A DNA stretch of 64,000 bases, taken from contig NZ_JAYMYJ010000145.1 in the NCBI RefSeq assembly GCF_035668035.1, forward strand, positions 62,001-126,000, read 5' to 3'. The notes under the pieces were generated by a model. That model was given only the letters and a program-made list of their open reading frames with translations. It made no database searches and was not told the DNA's origin. Each line of letters starts with the position of its first letter. Within the stretch, counting starts at the first letter, position 1. Positions 7,734-15,533 of this stretch are shown here, piece by piece. The stretch is from Thiothrix phosphatis (lineage in GTDB: Bacteria; Pseudomonadota; Gammaproteobacteria; Thiotrichales; Thiotrichaceae). The translations under genes and the position numbers were made by a program.

Positions 7734-9176
7734 CAATCGCCGCTGGAAGGGGATCTGCCGCCATTCCGCCCGGTCGAGCCGCCGCGCCTGCTCCAGGTAG
7801 GACTGCTGCAAGTGCCGCAACTGTTGTGTAAAGGGCGCGTCGTACACCACCAGGGAAACTTCGTAGTTGATCCAGATGCTGCGCATGTCCAGATTGACCG
7901 TGCCGAACAGGGACAACTGGCCGTCCACGGTAATGGATTTGGTGTGCAGCAGCCCGCCCCGAAACAGGCGGATTTCCACCCCGGCCTGCAACAGTTCGGC
8001 GTAGTAGGATTCGGCGGCGTAGCGCACCAGCAGGGAATCGTTTTTTTCCGGCGCGAGCACGATGACCCGCACCCCGCGCAAGGCTGCGCTGCGTAAAGCC
8101 AGCACCAGCGCGTCATCCGGCACGAAATAGGGTGTGGTGACCACCAGTTCCCGGCGGGCGGAGTAGAGCAGCTCCAGCAACAGCAGCAGCAGTTCATCCC
8201 CGGACTGGCCGGGGCCTGAGGCCATGACTTGCAGGTGGCGTCCATTGCCGGGTTCCGCGTTGTATTTCTCTGTTGTGGCAAGAGGTGGGGCGTGTACGGG
8301 GTCGCGGCGGCTTTCCAACCGCCAGTCGCCGATAACGATGGCCAGCAACGACAAGACCGCCTTGCCTTCGATCCTCGCCATGGCATCCACCCATTCGCCT
8401 ACGCCCTCATCCTGTTTGAAATGGCGCGGGTCGACCAGGTTCATGCTGCCAGTCCAGGCGATACGCTCATCCAGCACCACGATTTTCCGGTGCAGGCGCA
8501 GGTCAGTGCGCCCCACCAGCGCCCGGAACAGGCCGGTGGGCAGGGCGCGGCGCACGCTGGCTCCAGCCCTGCGCAAACGTTCGGGCTGGCCGCTTTTCCA
8601 CCAATTGGCGCTGCCAATGTCATCCAGCAACAGATGGCATTGCACGCCGCGCCCGGCAGCCCGTTCCAGGGCGGCCAGCACCGCATCAGCGTCGCCGCCG
8701 GGATGCCAGATGTAAAACGCCATCCAGATGCTGGTTTGCGCCTGGTCGATTTCCGTCGCCAGTTGGCGCAGCACGTCATGTGTATTGGCGTGAAGCTGGA
8801 TGTTGCTGGCAACAGTGGGCGGCCCGCAGGTGCCTGCCTGCAACAGCGAGATCAAGGCGTGTGGGTCGGGGGAGGCGGCAGGCAGTGGATGTCGCCGCCT
8901 GGACTGTGCTGGTTTCAAGGGGGCATGCTGCCGCGCCTGTTCCAACTTTTTGCGCCGCCGCAGGCTGATGCGGCGTTCCCCGACCAGCAGGTACAACGTA
9001 ATGCCCGCGACGGGAAAGGTGATGATCAGGATGATCCAGGCGAATGCGATCCCCACCTTGGGCTTTTGCATCAGCACATGGGCGACGCCCGCCAGCACCG
9101 CCAGCACATGCAGGGTAGGCAGCAGCAACAGCCAGACACTGCTGTCGCTCCAGTCGATGAATGCAGCCGCTGCCAT
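7695..9176 (-). CDS. cls: Cardiolipin synthase (phospholipase D superfamily)
   Basis: A 493-residue membrane protein. Two N-terminal membrane helices (about residues 14-65) contain the ClsA-like VGERRISLRRRKK segment. Two HKD catalytic motifs follow: HRKIVVLDERIAWTGSMNL near residue 230 and HTKSITVDGQLSLFGTVNLD near residue 410. The enzyme joins two phosphatidylglycerols, or PG and PE, into cardiolipin at the inner membrane. It begins 8 nt after the rep stop on the same strand and is probably cotranscribed with it. Confidence 0.92.
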   Translation of the reverse strand: MAAAAFIDWSDSSVWLLLLPTLHVLAVLAGVAHVLMQKPKVGIAFAWIILIITFPVAGITLYLLVGERRISLRRRKKLEQARQHAPLKPAQSRRRHPLPAASPDPHALISLLQAGTCGPPTVASNIQLHANTHDVLRQLATEIDQAQTSIWMAFYIWHPGGDADAVLAALERAAGRGVQCHLLLDDIGSANWWKSGQPERLRRAGASVRRALPTGLFRALVGRTDLRLHRKIVVLDERIAWTGSMNLVDPRHFKQDEGVGEWVDAMARIEGKAVLSLLAIVIGDWRLESRRDPVHAPPLATTEKYNAEPGNGRHLQVMASGPGQSGDELLLLLLELLYSARRELVVTTPYFVPDDALVLALRSAALRGVRVIVLAPEKNDSLLVRYAAESYYAELLQAGVEIRLFRGGLLHTKSITVDGQLSLFGTVNLDMRSIWINYEVSLVVYDAPFTQQLRHLQQSYLEQARRLDRAEWRQIPFQRRLLQNGMRLLAPLL

Positions 9177-9184
9177 CCTGCGCG

Positions 9185-11179
9185 TTATCCCAGCAAGTCT
9201 TTCAGGTTGGAAATATAGGCTTGTGCGGTCGCCTGCCGCTCTTCATCCGACACCACTTTCTTGTTGTCCCACTCCAGGTGCTGGGCGGGCAGTTCGTCGA
9301 GGAAACGGCTGGGTTCGACGCTGGACGATTCCCCGTAGCGGGAGCGCACCTTGGCATAGCTGATGATGAGGTGTTTCTGTGCACGGGTAATGCCGACATA
9401 GGCCAGCCGCCGCTCTTCCTGGATGCCGTGCTCGTCGAGGCTGTTGGCGTGGGGCAGCAGTTCTTCCTCCATGCCGACCAGGAAGACGTTGGGGAATTCC
9501 AGCCCTTTGGCGGCGTGCAGGGTCATCAGCGCCACGGCGTCCTGTTCCTGTTCTTCGCTGTTGCGCTCCAGCATGTCGACCAGGCTCATGTGGGCGATGA
9601 TGTCGGACAAGCTTTCCTTGCCTGCGCCGTCATCGTGCAGCTTGCGCACCCATTCGACGATTTCCCACACGTTTTTCATGCGGGCTTCGGCCTGTTTGGG
9701 GGTGTTGCAGGTGTTTTTCTGCCAGTCTTCGTAGCCGATGTCGGTAATCACCTGCCGCACGATTTTGGTGGGGTCAGCGCCTTCAGCAGAACGCACCATT
9801 TCATGCAGCCAGAAGCTGAAGGTTTCCACCCGCTGCTGGGCTTTGGCGGAAATGCGCTGGGCGAAACCAAGCTCCTGCGCGGCGGTGAACAGGCTGGAAT
9901 GGCGTTCGTGGGCGTATTCGCCGAGCTTTTCCAGGGTAGAGGTGCCGATTTCGCGTTTGGGGGTGTTGATGATGCGCAGGAATGCGGCGTCATCGTCCGG
10001 GTTGGCGATCAGGCGCAGGTAGGCGAGGATGTCCTTGACTTCGGAACGCTCGAAAAACGACGTGCCGCCAGTGAGCTTGTAGGGGATGTTGTTTTCGCGC
10101 AGGGCCTTTTCAAACAAGCGGCTCTGGTGGTTGCTGCGGTAGAGGATGGCGAAATCCTTGTAGGCGGCGCGGTCACGGAAACGTTTCTTGAGGATTTCCC
10201 CGACGACTTTTTCCGCCTCATTGTCCGGGGTGCGGCAAGGCATGACGCGGATCGGGTCGCCTTCGCCGAGCGTGCTCCACAGGTTTTTGGCAAACAGGTG
10301 CGGATTGTTGCCGATCAGTTGGTTGGCGCTGTGGAGGATGCGGCTGGTGGAGCGGTAATTCTGTTCCAGCATCACGACTTTGAGCATCGGGTAGTCACGT
10401 TGCAACTGGATAATGTTTTCCGGGCGGGCGCCGCGCCAGGCGTAGATGGACTGGTCGTCATCACCCACTGCGGTGAGCGCGCCGCGCATGCCGGAGAGCA
10501 GGCGGATCAGGCGGTATTGGCAGGCGTTGGTGTCTTGGTATTCGTCAACCAGCAGGTAACGCAGCTTGTTTTGCCAGTGTTGCAGGGCGTCCGGGTATTG
10601 CTCGAACAGTTTCACCGGCAGCACGATCAGGTCGTCGAAATCGACTGCGTTGTACGCCTTGATCTGCCGCTGGTATTTTTCGTAGAGGATGGCGGCCAGC
10701 TTTTCATCCGGCGTATTGGCTTGCAGCGCGGCTTCTTCCGGGGAAATGAAGTCGTTTTTCCAGCGGGAAATGATCCAGCGCAGGCCGTCGGCTTCCTCGA
10801 TTTCCTCTTTGTGGGCGAGTTCCTTGAGGATGGCACCGCTGTCCTGCGCATCCAGGATGCTGAAGTTGCTTTTGTAACCCAGCCGTTTGGCTTCGCGCTT
10901 GATGATGTTGAGGCCAAGGGTGTGGAAGGTGGAAACGGTCAGGCCACGGGCTTCTTCTTTGCTCAACAATTTGCTGGCGCGTTCGCGCATTTCGCGGGCG
11001 GCCTTGTTGGTGAAGGTGATCGCGGCGATCTGGTCGGCGGAATGTACGCCCTTGCGGATCATCCAGGCGATTTTCTGGGTGATGACACGGGTTTTGCCGC
11101 TGCCAGCGCCCGCCAGCACCAATAGCGGTGTGCCGAGGTGGGTGACGGCCTCTTGTTGTTGGGGGTTGAGTCCTTGCAT
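9185..11179 (-). CDS. rep: ATP-dependent DNA helicase Rep (UvrD/Rep family)
   Basis: A 664-residue SF1A helicase with all family motifs in order: AGAGSGKTR (Walker A, residue about 25), DEYQDTN (II), GDDDQSIYAWRGA (III), EQNYRST (IV), TLHAAKGLEFPNVF (V) and EERRLAYVGITRAQ (VI). Length and the N-terminus MQGLNPQQQEAV match housekeeping Rep, a 3'-5' helicase that clears protein roadblocks and restarts forks. I prefer the ATG at 11179; a GTG at 11194 would overlap the upstream gene. The ATG lies one base after the stop of a TOPRIM-like gene that is itself coupled to an ATPase gene, so rep appears to be transcribed with a putative defence pair. GajB of Gabija belongs to the same superfamily but is shorter. 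Confidence 0.93.
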   Translation of the reverse strand: MQGLNPQQQEAVTHLGTPLLVLAGAGSGKTRVITQKIAWMIRKGVHSADQIAAITFTNKAAREMRERASKLLSKEEARGLTVSTFHTLGLNIIKREAKRLGYKSNFSILDAQDSGAILKELAHKEEIEEADGLRWIISRWKNDFISPEEAALQANTPDEKLAAILYEKYQRQIKAYNAVDFDDLIVLPVKLFEQYPDALQHWQNKLRYLLVDEYQDTNACQYRLIRLLSGMRGALTAVGDDDQSIYAWRGARPENIIQLQRDYPMLKVVMLEQNYRSTSRILHSANQLIGNNPHLFAKNLWSTLGEGDPIRVMPCRTPDNEAEKVVGEILKKRFRDRAAYKDFAILYRSNHQSRLFEKALRENNIPYKLTGGTSFFERSEVKDILAYLRLIANPDDDAAFLRIINTPKREIGTSTLEKLGEYAHERHSSLFTAAQELGFAQRISAKAQQRVETFSFWLHEMVRSAEGADPTKIVRQVITDIGYEDWQKNTCNTPKQAEARMKNVWEIVEWVRKLHDDGAGKESLSDIIAHMSLVDMLERNSEEQEQDAVALMTLHAAKGLEFPNVFLVGMEEELLPHANSLDEHGIQEERRLAYVGITRAQKHLIISYAKVRSRYGESSSVEPSRFLDELPAQHLEWDNKKVVSDEERQATAQAYISNLKDLLG

Positions 11180-11180
11180 G

Positions 11181-11915
11181 TTATTGGAAAACACGGGTTA
11201 GCCAGTGGGTGAGGGCTCGGATGTTGGGGTGGTTGGGATCAAACCAGCCATCCCGAAATGCACAGGCAGCGGTCAATCGACGGTAACATTCATGTTTTTT
11301 GTCGTTAGTCGATGGCTTTTTCTGCCAATTTAACCATGTTTCAAATCTGACTTTGGCTTGGTGGATAGGTGAAAACAGAATTTCCTGAGCGTTGAATTGC
11401 TCATCTTCCAACAGTTCTGTTATTGATTTGTCTACATGGGAGTCCAGAAGGCTTTTGCGCACTCCGTCAGCTATGCAGGAAAGCCAAAAGTCTTCAATCA
11501 TGCCATCAGAAAAATGATCTGGCATTATCCAGATGCCTACAGGTGATAACCCATCAGTATGTTGGAGAATTTCCCCTTGCCATTGGGTCGACCCCGTCAT
11601 GGAATCTAGCACATATTGCCTGTCAACAAGTTCCTTTAGCACCTTTTCGCGCCTTGCCTGATAGCCATGACTATTGTTTTCTTGCTCTCTTGGGTAGTCG
11701 GCATCAAGTACAATCCCTAATTTGGTTTCAGCATTGCTGCTGATGCTATCCAGCAGTTCGGGCAATATAGTCAGCAGGTTATCTATTCCATCACCTTTTG
11801 CACCTACAGATTTGGGTGGGCAAATGTCTACATGTGCATAACCCATGTTTTTCAGGAGAATACGGAAGAATGCTTGATCACCTATACCTTCGACAAGCAA
11901 TTTGTGCGTATTCAT
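11181..11915 (-). CDS. DUF3226-like TOPRIM protein, partner of the adjacent ATPase
   Basis: A 244-residue soluble protein. The N-terminus LLVEGIGDQAFF supplies the conserved TOPRIM glutamate and GIVLDADYP the DxD pair, the arrangement seen in DUF3226/OLD-type TOPRIM nucleases; the C-terminal half (HECYRRLTAACAFRDGWFD) also fits DUF3226. It overlaps the upstream ATPase gene by 4 nt (ATGA), so the two are translationally coupled and are likely to form one complex, as ATPase and TOPRIM parts do in OLD, GajA and AriA/AriB. The gene is clearly A+T-richer than rep and uses rarer codons, which suggests lateral transfer. The role is inferred to be anti-phage or nucleic-acid quality control. Confidence 0.75.
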   Translation of the reverse strand: MNTHKLLVEGIGDQAFFRILLKNMGYAHVDICPPKSVGAKGDGIDNLLTILPELLDSISSNAETKLGIVLDADYPREQENNSHGYQARREKVLKELVDRQYVLDSMTGSTQWQGEILQHTDGLSPVGIWIMPDHFSDGMIEDFWLSCIADGVRKSLLDSHVDKSITELLEDEQFNAQEILFSPIHQAKVRFETWLNWQKKPSTNDKKHECYRRLTAACAFRDGWFDPNHPNIRALTHWLTRVFQ

Positions 11916-12994
11916 CCACGCACCTCCATGCCCATCTCAATAAAGGTTTCCAATTTGTCTTCTCCGTAAGTGATGGAAAATATTTGTCCCTTGTTGGACG
12001 TTTTGGCGCTACGGGCCAAAGAAATTAACTTGCCATCAACTTCCTTGTCCGCAATAGCAACCTTACAGAATGCTTTAATCGCATCTTCACTATGAGTAGT
12101 TGCAAATACCTGAACATCAAGCTCTTTAGCTAATTTGAAAAGTTTTTCCCACACTTCTTCTTGGATTGAGTAGTGCAGGCCATTCTCGAATTCATCGAGT
12201 AACAAAAAACCTGATTTTGCTTGTAATGCGTATAAAAATATTTGAAGTAACCGGCTCATGCCATCGCCAAGGCGTTTTATAGGAATGGCTTTGGCTACCC
12301 CTTTTAATTTTACGACAGCAATTCGTTGTTTTTCAGGAGATTTGCTTTCTTTTTTGCCAACAGGAATAAAGCCCATATTTACGATGTCGCTTTCTATTAT
12401 TTGCAATGCCTCTTTCAATGCAGAGTCATCAATGTTCAAAAACACTTGATCCCACATGTCTGCGAGTTTGTTTTCATTTTCAATATATGTGGGAGAGTAA
12501 AAAACAATATTTTCTTCTTGAATAAGCTTTCCCTGTCTTAGATTTGAAATTTTCAAACTCTTGGAAGGGGAGTGTTCTAAGAACATGCTATTGTCTGGTT
12601 CTCTTATGGGATTCAAGTCATCCAAGATGGGAATTCTTAGTCCGTCAATAAGGGCATCTATTTCTTTTCTAGATTCATCATCTGTAGCAGTGATGATTAA
12701 AGTATTCTTACGGCTGATTTCTCCAACTTCCAGCCTTTCTTTATAGGACTTTGGCTCACTATTGTCATGGAAGATTGTATTTAAGCCGGTATCCGCCACA
12801 TCACTATCGCCACGCCTATCTACCAGTTCTTTTATTGCGTCAGGGCTTGCTGCCTTGGCGTACAAGTAGACTGTCTCTAACAACGTGCTCTTCCCGCTAT
12901 TGTTCTTCCCCACAATCAGGTTTACCCGCCCCAATGAGGGGATGGTCAAATCTTCAAAGCAGCGGAAGTTCTTGATGTGCAGGCTATCGAGCAT
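11912..12994 (-). CDS. AAA/ABC-type ATPase of the OLD/RecF-like class
   Basis: A 360-residue ATPase. Walker A is GKNNSGKST near residue 30, the ABC-like signature region is RLGDGMSRLLQI, Walker B is FLLLDEFENGLH, and the switch histidine lies in ATTHSEDAI. This order, with the SMC/RecF-like opening LHIKNFRCFEDL, is that of AAA_15/AAA_21 ATPases in OLD nucleases and the AriA subunit of PARIS; unlike OLD it has no fused TOPRIM domain, which is supplied instead by the next gene (4-nt overlap). AAGGA precedes the ATG. Low G+C and its position at the head of the rep-cls group suggest an acquired module. It is divergent from the thioredoxin-like gene. Confidence 0.82.
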   Translation of the reverse strand: MLDSLHIKNFRCFEDLTIPSLGRVNLIVGKNNSGKSTLLETVYLYAKAASPDAIKELVDRRGDSDVADTGLNTIFHDNSEPKSYKERLEVGEISRKNTLIITATDDESRKEIDALIDGLRIPILDDLNPIREPDNSMFLEHSPSKSLKISNLRQGKLIQEENIVFYSPTYIENENKLADMWDQVFLNIDDSALKEALQIIESDIVNMGFIPVGKKESKSPEKQRIAVVKLKGVAKAIPIKRLGDGMSRLLQIFLYALQAKSGFLLLDEFENGLHYSIQEEVWEKLFKLAKELDVQVFATTHSEDAIKAFCKVAIADKEVDGKLISLARSAKTSNKGQIFSITYGEDKLETFIEMGMEVRG

Positions 12995-13083
12995 GGCGTC
13001 TGTCCTTGGTTCGTGGTTCCCTGACTATAGCAAGTTTCATTATGGGCCGGTACACGTTGTCGGCTTCCGCCAATGGGGGGGTG

Positions 13084-13089
13084 TATAAT
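13084..13089 (+). promoter_or_regulatory. Candidate -10 box of the thioredoxin-ampD operon
   Basis: A perfect TATAAT sits 8 nt before the preferred ATG at 13097. No good -35 lies 16-18 nt upstream (TTGTCG is 21 nt away). If it is used, the transcript would start at or very near the start codon, giving a leaderless message. Confidence 0.35.
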
Positions 13090-13096
13090 GCCCGCC

Positions 13097-13441
13097 ATGA
13101 CAAAAATCGCAAGTCTTGACGATCTCAATTTCCACCATGTATTGGCGGAAACGCGGGGGATTGCGCTGGTGTTTTTCACTGCGCCGCACTGTGGTGCCTG
13201 CCGCAGCCTCAAACGGGCGCTGGAAACGTTTCTCCGGGAGGGCGGGGCGGTGCCTGTGTTCGAGGTGGACGCCGTGCGCAATGGCGGGCTGGTCAATGCG
13301 CTGGACATTTTCCATCTGCCCGCCACCTTCATTTATCGGGATGGGCAATACCACCGTGAACTGAAATGTGAGCCATTGCCTGGTAAAATTGCCGAAGCTA
13401 TCCGGCAAGGGCAGCATCTGCCAGCCGAGGAAGAGCCATGA
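13097..13441 (+). CDS. Thioredoxin family protein
   Basis: A 114-residue thioredoxin-fold protein with the redox motif APHCGACRSLKRAL near residue 30 (C-G-A-C rather than C-G-P-C) and the cis-proline loop LPATFIYRDG. It lacks a signal peptide, so it acts in the cytoplasm. In-frame ATGs occur at 13073, 13088 and 13097. I chose 13097 (MTKIASLDDL) because a TATAAT overlaps the earlier ones and homologs begin near here. Its stop overlaps the ampD start by 4 nt (ATGA), placing it at the head of a three-gene operon. Confidence 0.82.
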   Translation: MTKIASLDDLNFHHVLAETRGIALVFFTAPHCGACRSLKRALETFLREGGAVPVFEVDAVRNGGLVNALDIFHLPATFIYRDGQYHRELKCEPLPGKIAEAIRQGQHLPAEEEP

Positions 13442-14004
13442 AAATCGATGCCGCAACCGGCCTGCTGGACGTTGCCCGGCAGCAACCTTCGCCCAATTAT
13501 GATGAACGCCCGGAAAATTGTGCACCGGAGTTGATCGTGCTGCACAACATCAGCCTGCCGCCGTATGAATTTGGCGGGCCATGGATTGACCAGTTGTTCA
13601 CCAATCAGCTGGATCCGGAGGCACATCCTTTTTTCAGGGAAATCTGTCACTTGCGGGTGGCAAGCCATTTGCTGGTCCGGCGGGATGGCGAGCTGGTCCA
13701 ATACGTGCCGTTCCACAAACGCGCTTTTCATGCGGGTGTGTCCAGTTACCGGGGGCGAAGCCGCTGCAACGATTTCTCAGTTGGCGTGGAAATTGAAGGT
13801 TCTGATTTTGCGCCCTTTACGGAAGCGCAATACCAACAATTGGAAGCCCTGTTGCCCGCGTTGACGGCGGCCTATCCCTCGTTGAGCCTGCGGCATGTGA
13901 CTGGGCATGAGCATATTGCTCCCGGACGCAAGACAGACCCTGGCCCGTTTTTTGATTGGGGACGTTTAAGTAAGACTTTTAATGTGGAATTACCTGCTTT
14001 ATGA
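13438..14004 (+). CDS. ampD: 1,6-anhydro-N-acetylmuramyl-L-alanine amidase AmpD
   Basis: A 188-residue zinc amidase of the Amidase_2 family. His36 (in VLHNIS) and the later GHEHIAPGRKTDPG segment supply the zinc ligands (His and Asp) and the catalytic Lys. N-DFSVGVEIEG is the family signature, and the opening SPNYDERP is AmpD-specific. It cleaves anhydromuropeptides recycled from the wall in the cytoplasm. Both ends overlap neighbours by ATGA, so expression is coupled to the thioredoxin-like gene before it and the phosphatase-like gene after it. No AmpE is adjacent. Confidence 0.93.
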   Translation: MKIDAATGLLDVARQQPSPNYDERPENCAPELIVLHNISLPPYEFGGPWIDQLFTNQLDPEAHPFFREICHLRVASHLLVRRDGELVQYVPFHKRAFHAGVSSYRGRSRCNDFSVGVEIEGSDFAPFTEAQYQQLEALLPALTAAYPSLSLRHVTGHEHIAPGRKTDPGPFFDWGRLSKTFNVELPAL

Positions 14005-14576
14005 CCAGAATTGATTTTCTTCGCCACGGCGAGCCGGAGGGAGGCAACCGGTATCGCGGCTGTGGCACTGACCATCCGCTCAGTGCGCTGGGCTGGCGGC
14101 AAATGTGGGCGGCGGTGGAAGGCAAGCCCGGTTGGGATGCGGTGGTGACTTCGCCGATGATCCGCTGCCAGGCGTTCGCTGAAACGCTGGCGGGCAGCCG
14201 TGGGCTGCCGCTGGAAGTGATGCGCGACCTGCGGGAAGCCGGTTATGGCGCGTGGGAAGGGCGCGCCCCGGAGGAAATCAGCGCCACCGAGCCGGAAGCT
14301 TACCGGGCTTTGTACGCAGACCCCCTGAATTGCCGCCCGCCCGGTGCGGAGCCGCTGGCGGCCTTTACCAGCCGGGTGACGCAGGCATGGGGATGCGTGA
14401 TGGAAAAATACCTAGGCCAGCATATTTTGCTGGTTTCCCATGCAGGCACCATGCGGGCGATCCTCAGCCATGTGCTGGGTGCCCCGATGGCTAGCCAGCA
14501 GCGGATCAGCTTGTCTTATGCGGCGTTTTTTTCCTTGCAACAAGATGCGATGAAGGGAATCCAGATTGTGTTGTAG
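14001..14576 (+). CDS. Histidine phosphatase family protein (phosphoglycerate mutase-like)
   Basis: A 191-residue phosphoglycerate-mutase-like protein. The phosphohistidine motif is FLRHGEPEG at residue 6, the second arginine lies in SPMIRCQAFAETL, the proton-donor Glu in LREAGYGAWEGR and the second His in LLVSHAGTMRAIL. This pattern fits the CobC/alpha-ribazole phosphatase and GpmB group. No cobalamin gene lies nearby, so I do not assign CobC. Its ATG overlaps the ampD stop by 4 nt. Confidence 0.85.
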   Translation: MTRIDFLRHGEPEGGNRYRGCGTDHPLSALGWRQMWAAVEGKPGWDAVVTSPMIRCQAFAETLAGSRGLPLEVMRDLREAGYGAWEGRAPEEISATEPEAYRALYADPLNCRPPGAEPLAAFTSRVTQAWGCVMEKYLGQHILLVSHAGTMRAILSHVLGAPMASQQRISLSYAAFFSLQQDAMKGIQIVL

Positions 14577-14752
14577 CCATGTTGCATAAAACCAACAGGT
14601 GAGCCTAGAAAATATTCAAAATGGTGGAAAGCTATCATTATTTCTATACTGGGGATGTGAGATACACGCTACAAACGGCACGGGCCGATTGTGTAAATTG
14701 ACCGCTGTGTTAACGCACCCCCACAACCACAGCCAACCATCGAGGGAACCCA

Positions 14753-15376
14753 ATGAATATGAATCGTCTAAAATCTGGTTTATTTGTCCAGGCTTGCCGG
14801 ACTTTGCTGCTGCCCGCTGCATTGTTAAGTTTTCAGGCATTTGCAGAAACCGCAGACCCCAGTGCGCCGCCTGCGGGTGGTGCCGATGCCGCGTCTTTGC
14901 CTTCTGGTGCCTGCCCCCTCAATAGCGGTGGGCCTTCCCTGCTGGGTTCCCGCTGGCGCTTGCTGTCAGTGTATGGGACTGAGGCTCCGGCGGAGCTTGA
15001 AATTACCATGGAAGTCGGGGAAAACGACCTGAAAGGCTTTGCTGGCTGCAACACCTATGACGCCAACTTCCAGCGGGTTGGCCATACAGGTTTCAAAATC
15101 AATAAGATCGACAAAGGTCGGGGAGGTTGCCCAATCAAGGCAACTGGGCCGGGGCGGCCCACCATCAACGTTGGCGATTGGGAGGGCAGCTATATCCGCA
15201 CCCTGCAACGGGCGGGCAGTGTGCAGCAGGAAGGCAACACCCTGCATTTCTATAACCGCAGCGGCGAGCCGTCCGTCATCTTTGCGAAGAAATATGGCGA
15301 TGGCCCGGCAGAGACCGAGGCGGTAACGCCGTCAACTGAAGGCAAGCCTGAATCCGGAGCGCCCGGCAAGTCCTAG
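14753..15376 (+). CDS. META/HslJ-domain secreted protein
   Basis: A 207-residue exported protein. The N-terminus is a Sec signal peptide (hydrophobic run TLLLPAALLSFQAFA, cleavage after AFA). Residues 60-185 resemble a META domain: LLGSRWRLLSVYG at its start and KGFAGCNTYDANFQ with the typical GCN-Y motif. The tail is Pro/Glu-rich and looks disordered. META proteins such as HslJ act in the envelope, some in stress or motility; no precise role is known. GAGGGA precedes the ATG. It is a single gene with about 175 nt of A+T-richer upstream sequence and is followed by glyA. Confidence 0.75.
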   Translation: MNMNRLKSGLFVQACRTLLLPAALLSFQAFAETADPSAPPAGGADAASLPSGACPLNSGGPSLLGSRWRLLSVYGTEAPAELEITMEVGENDLKGFAGCNTYDANFQRVGHTGFKINKIDKGRGGCPIKATGPGRPTINVGDWEGSYIRTLQRAGSVQQEGNTLHFYNRSGEPSVIFAKKYGDGPAETEAVTPSTEGKPESGAPGKS

Positions 15377-15533
15377 TAAGGCTGGTGGGTTGGGGTGCGC
15401 CCATAGTCGCCGTCATCAGCTTTTTTACCAAATCGTGTTGTTGGCAAGGCCGTAATACACCATATGTTGAGGCTAAAAAGGGTGGTATGATACAACGCTT
15501 TTTTTAGCTTCAAACGCGCAGGAGAAATGCGGC

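Noticed and set aside
9161..11125. A 654-codon open frame antisense to rep
   Set aside because: All SF1 helicase motifs are on the minus strand; the plus-strand frame mirrors their codons and has no domain.
11180..11194. GTG at 11194 as the rep start
   Set aside because: It overlaps the upstream gene and adds five residues not seen in Rep; the ATG at 11179 matches the family start.
11181..12994. Naming the ATPase/TOPRIM pair as PARIS or Gabija outright
   Set aside because: PARIS AriB is DUF4435-type and GajA is a fused protein; the match here is by architecture only, so I kept it as a hypothesis.
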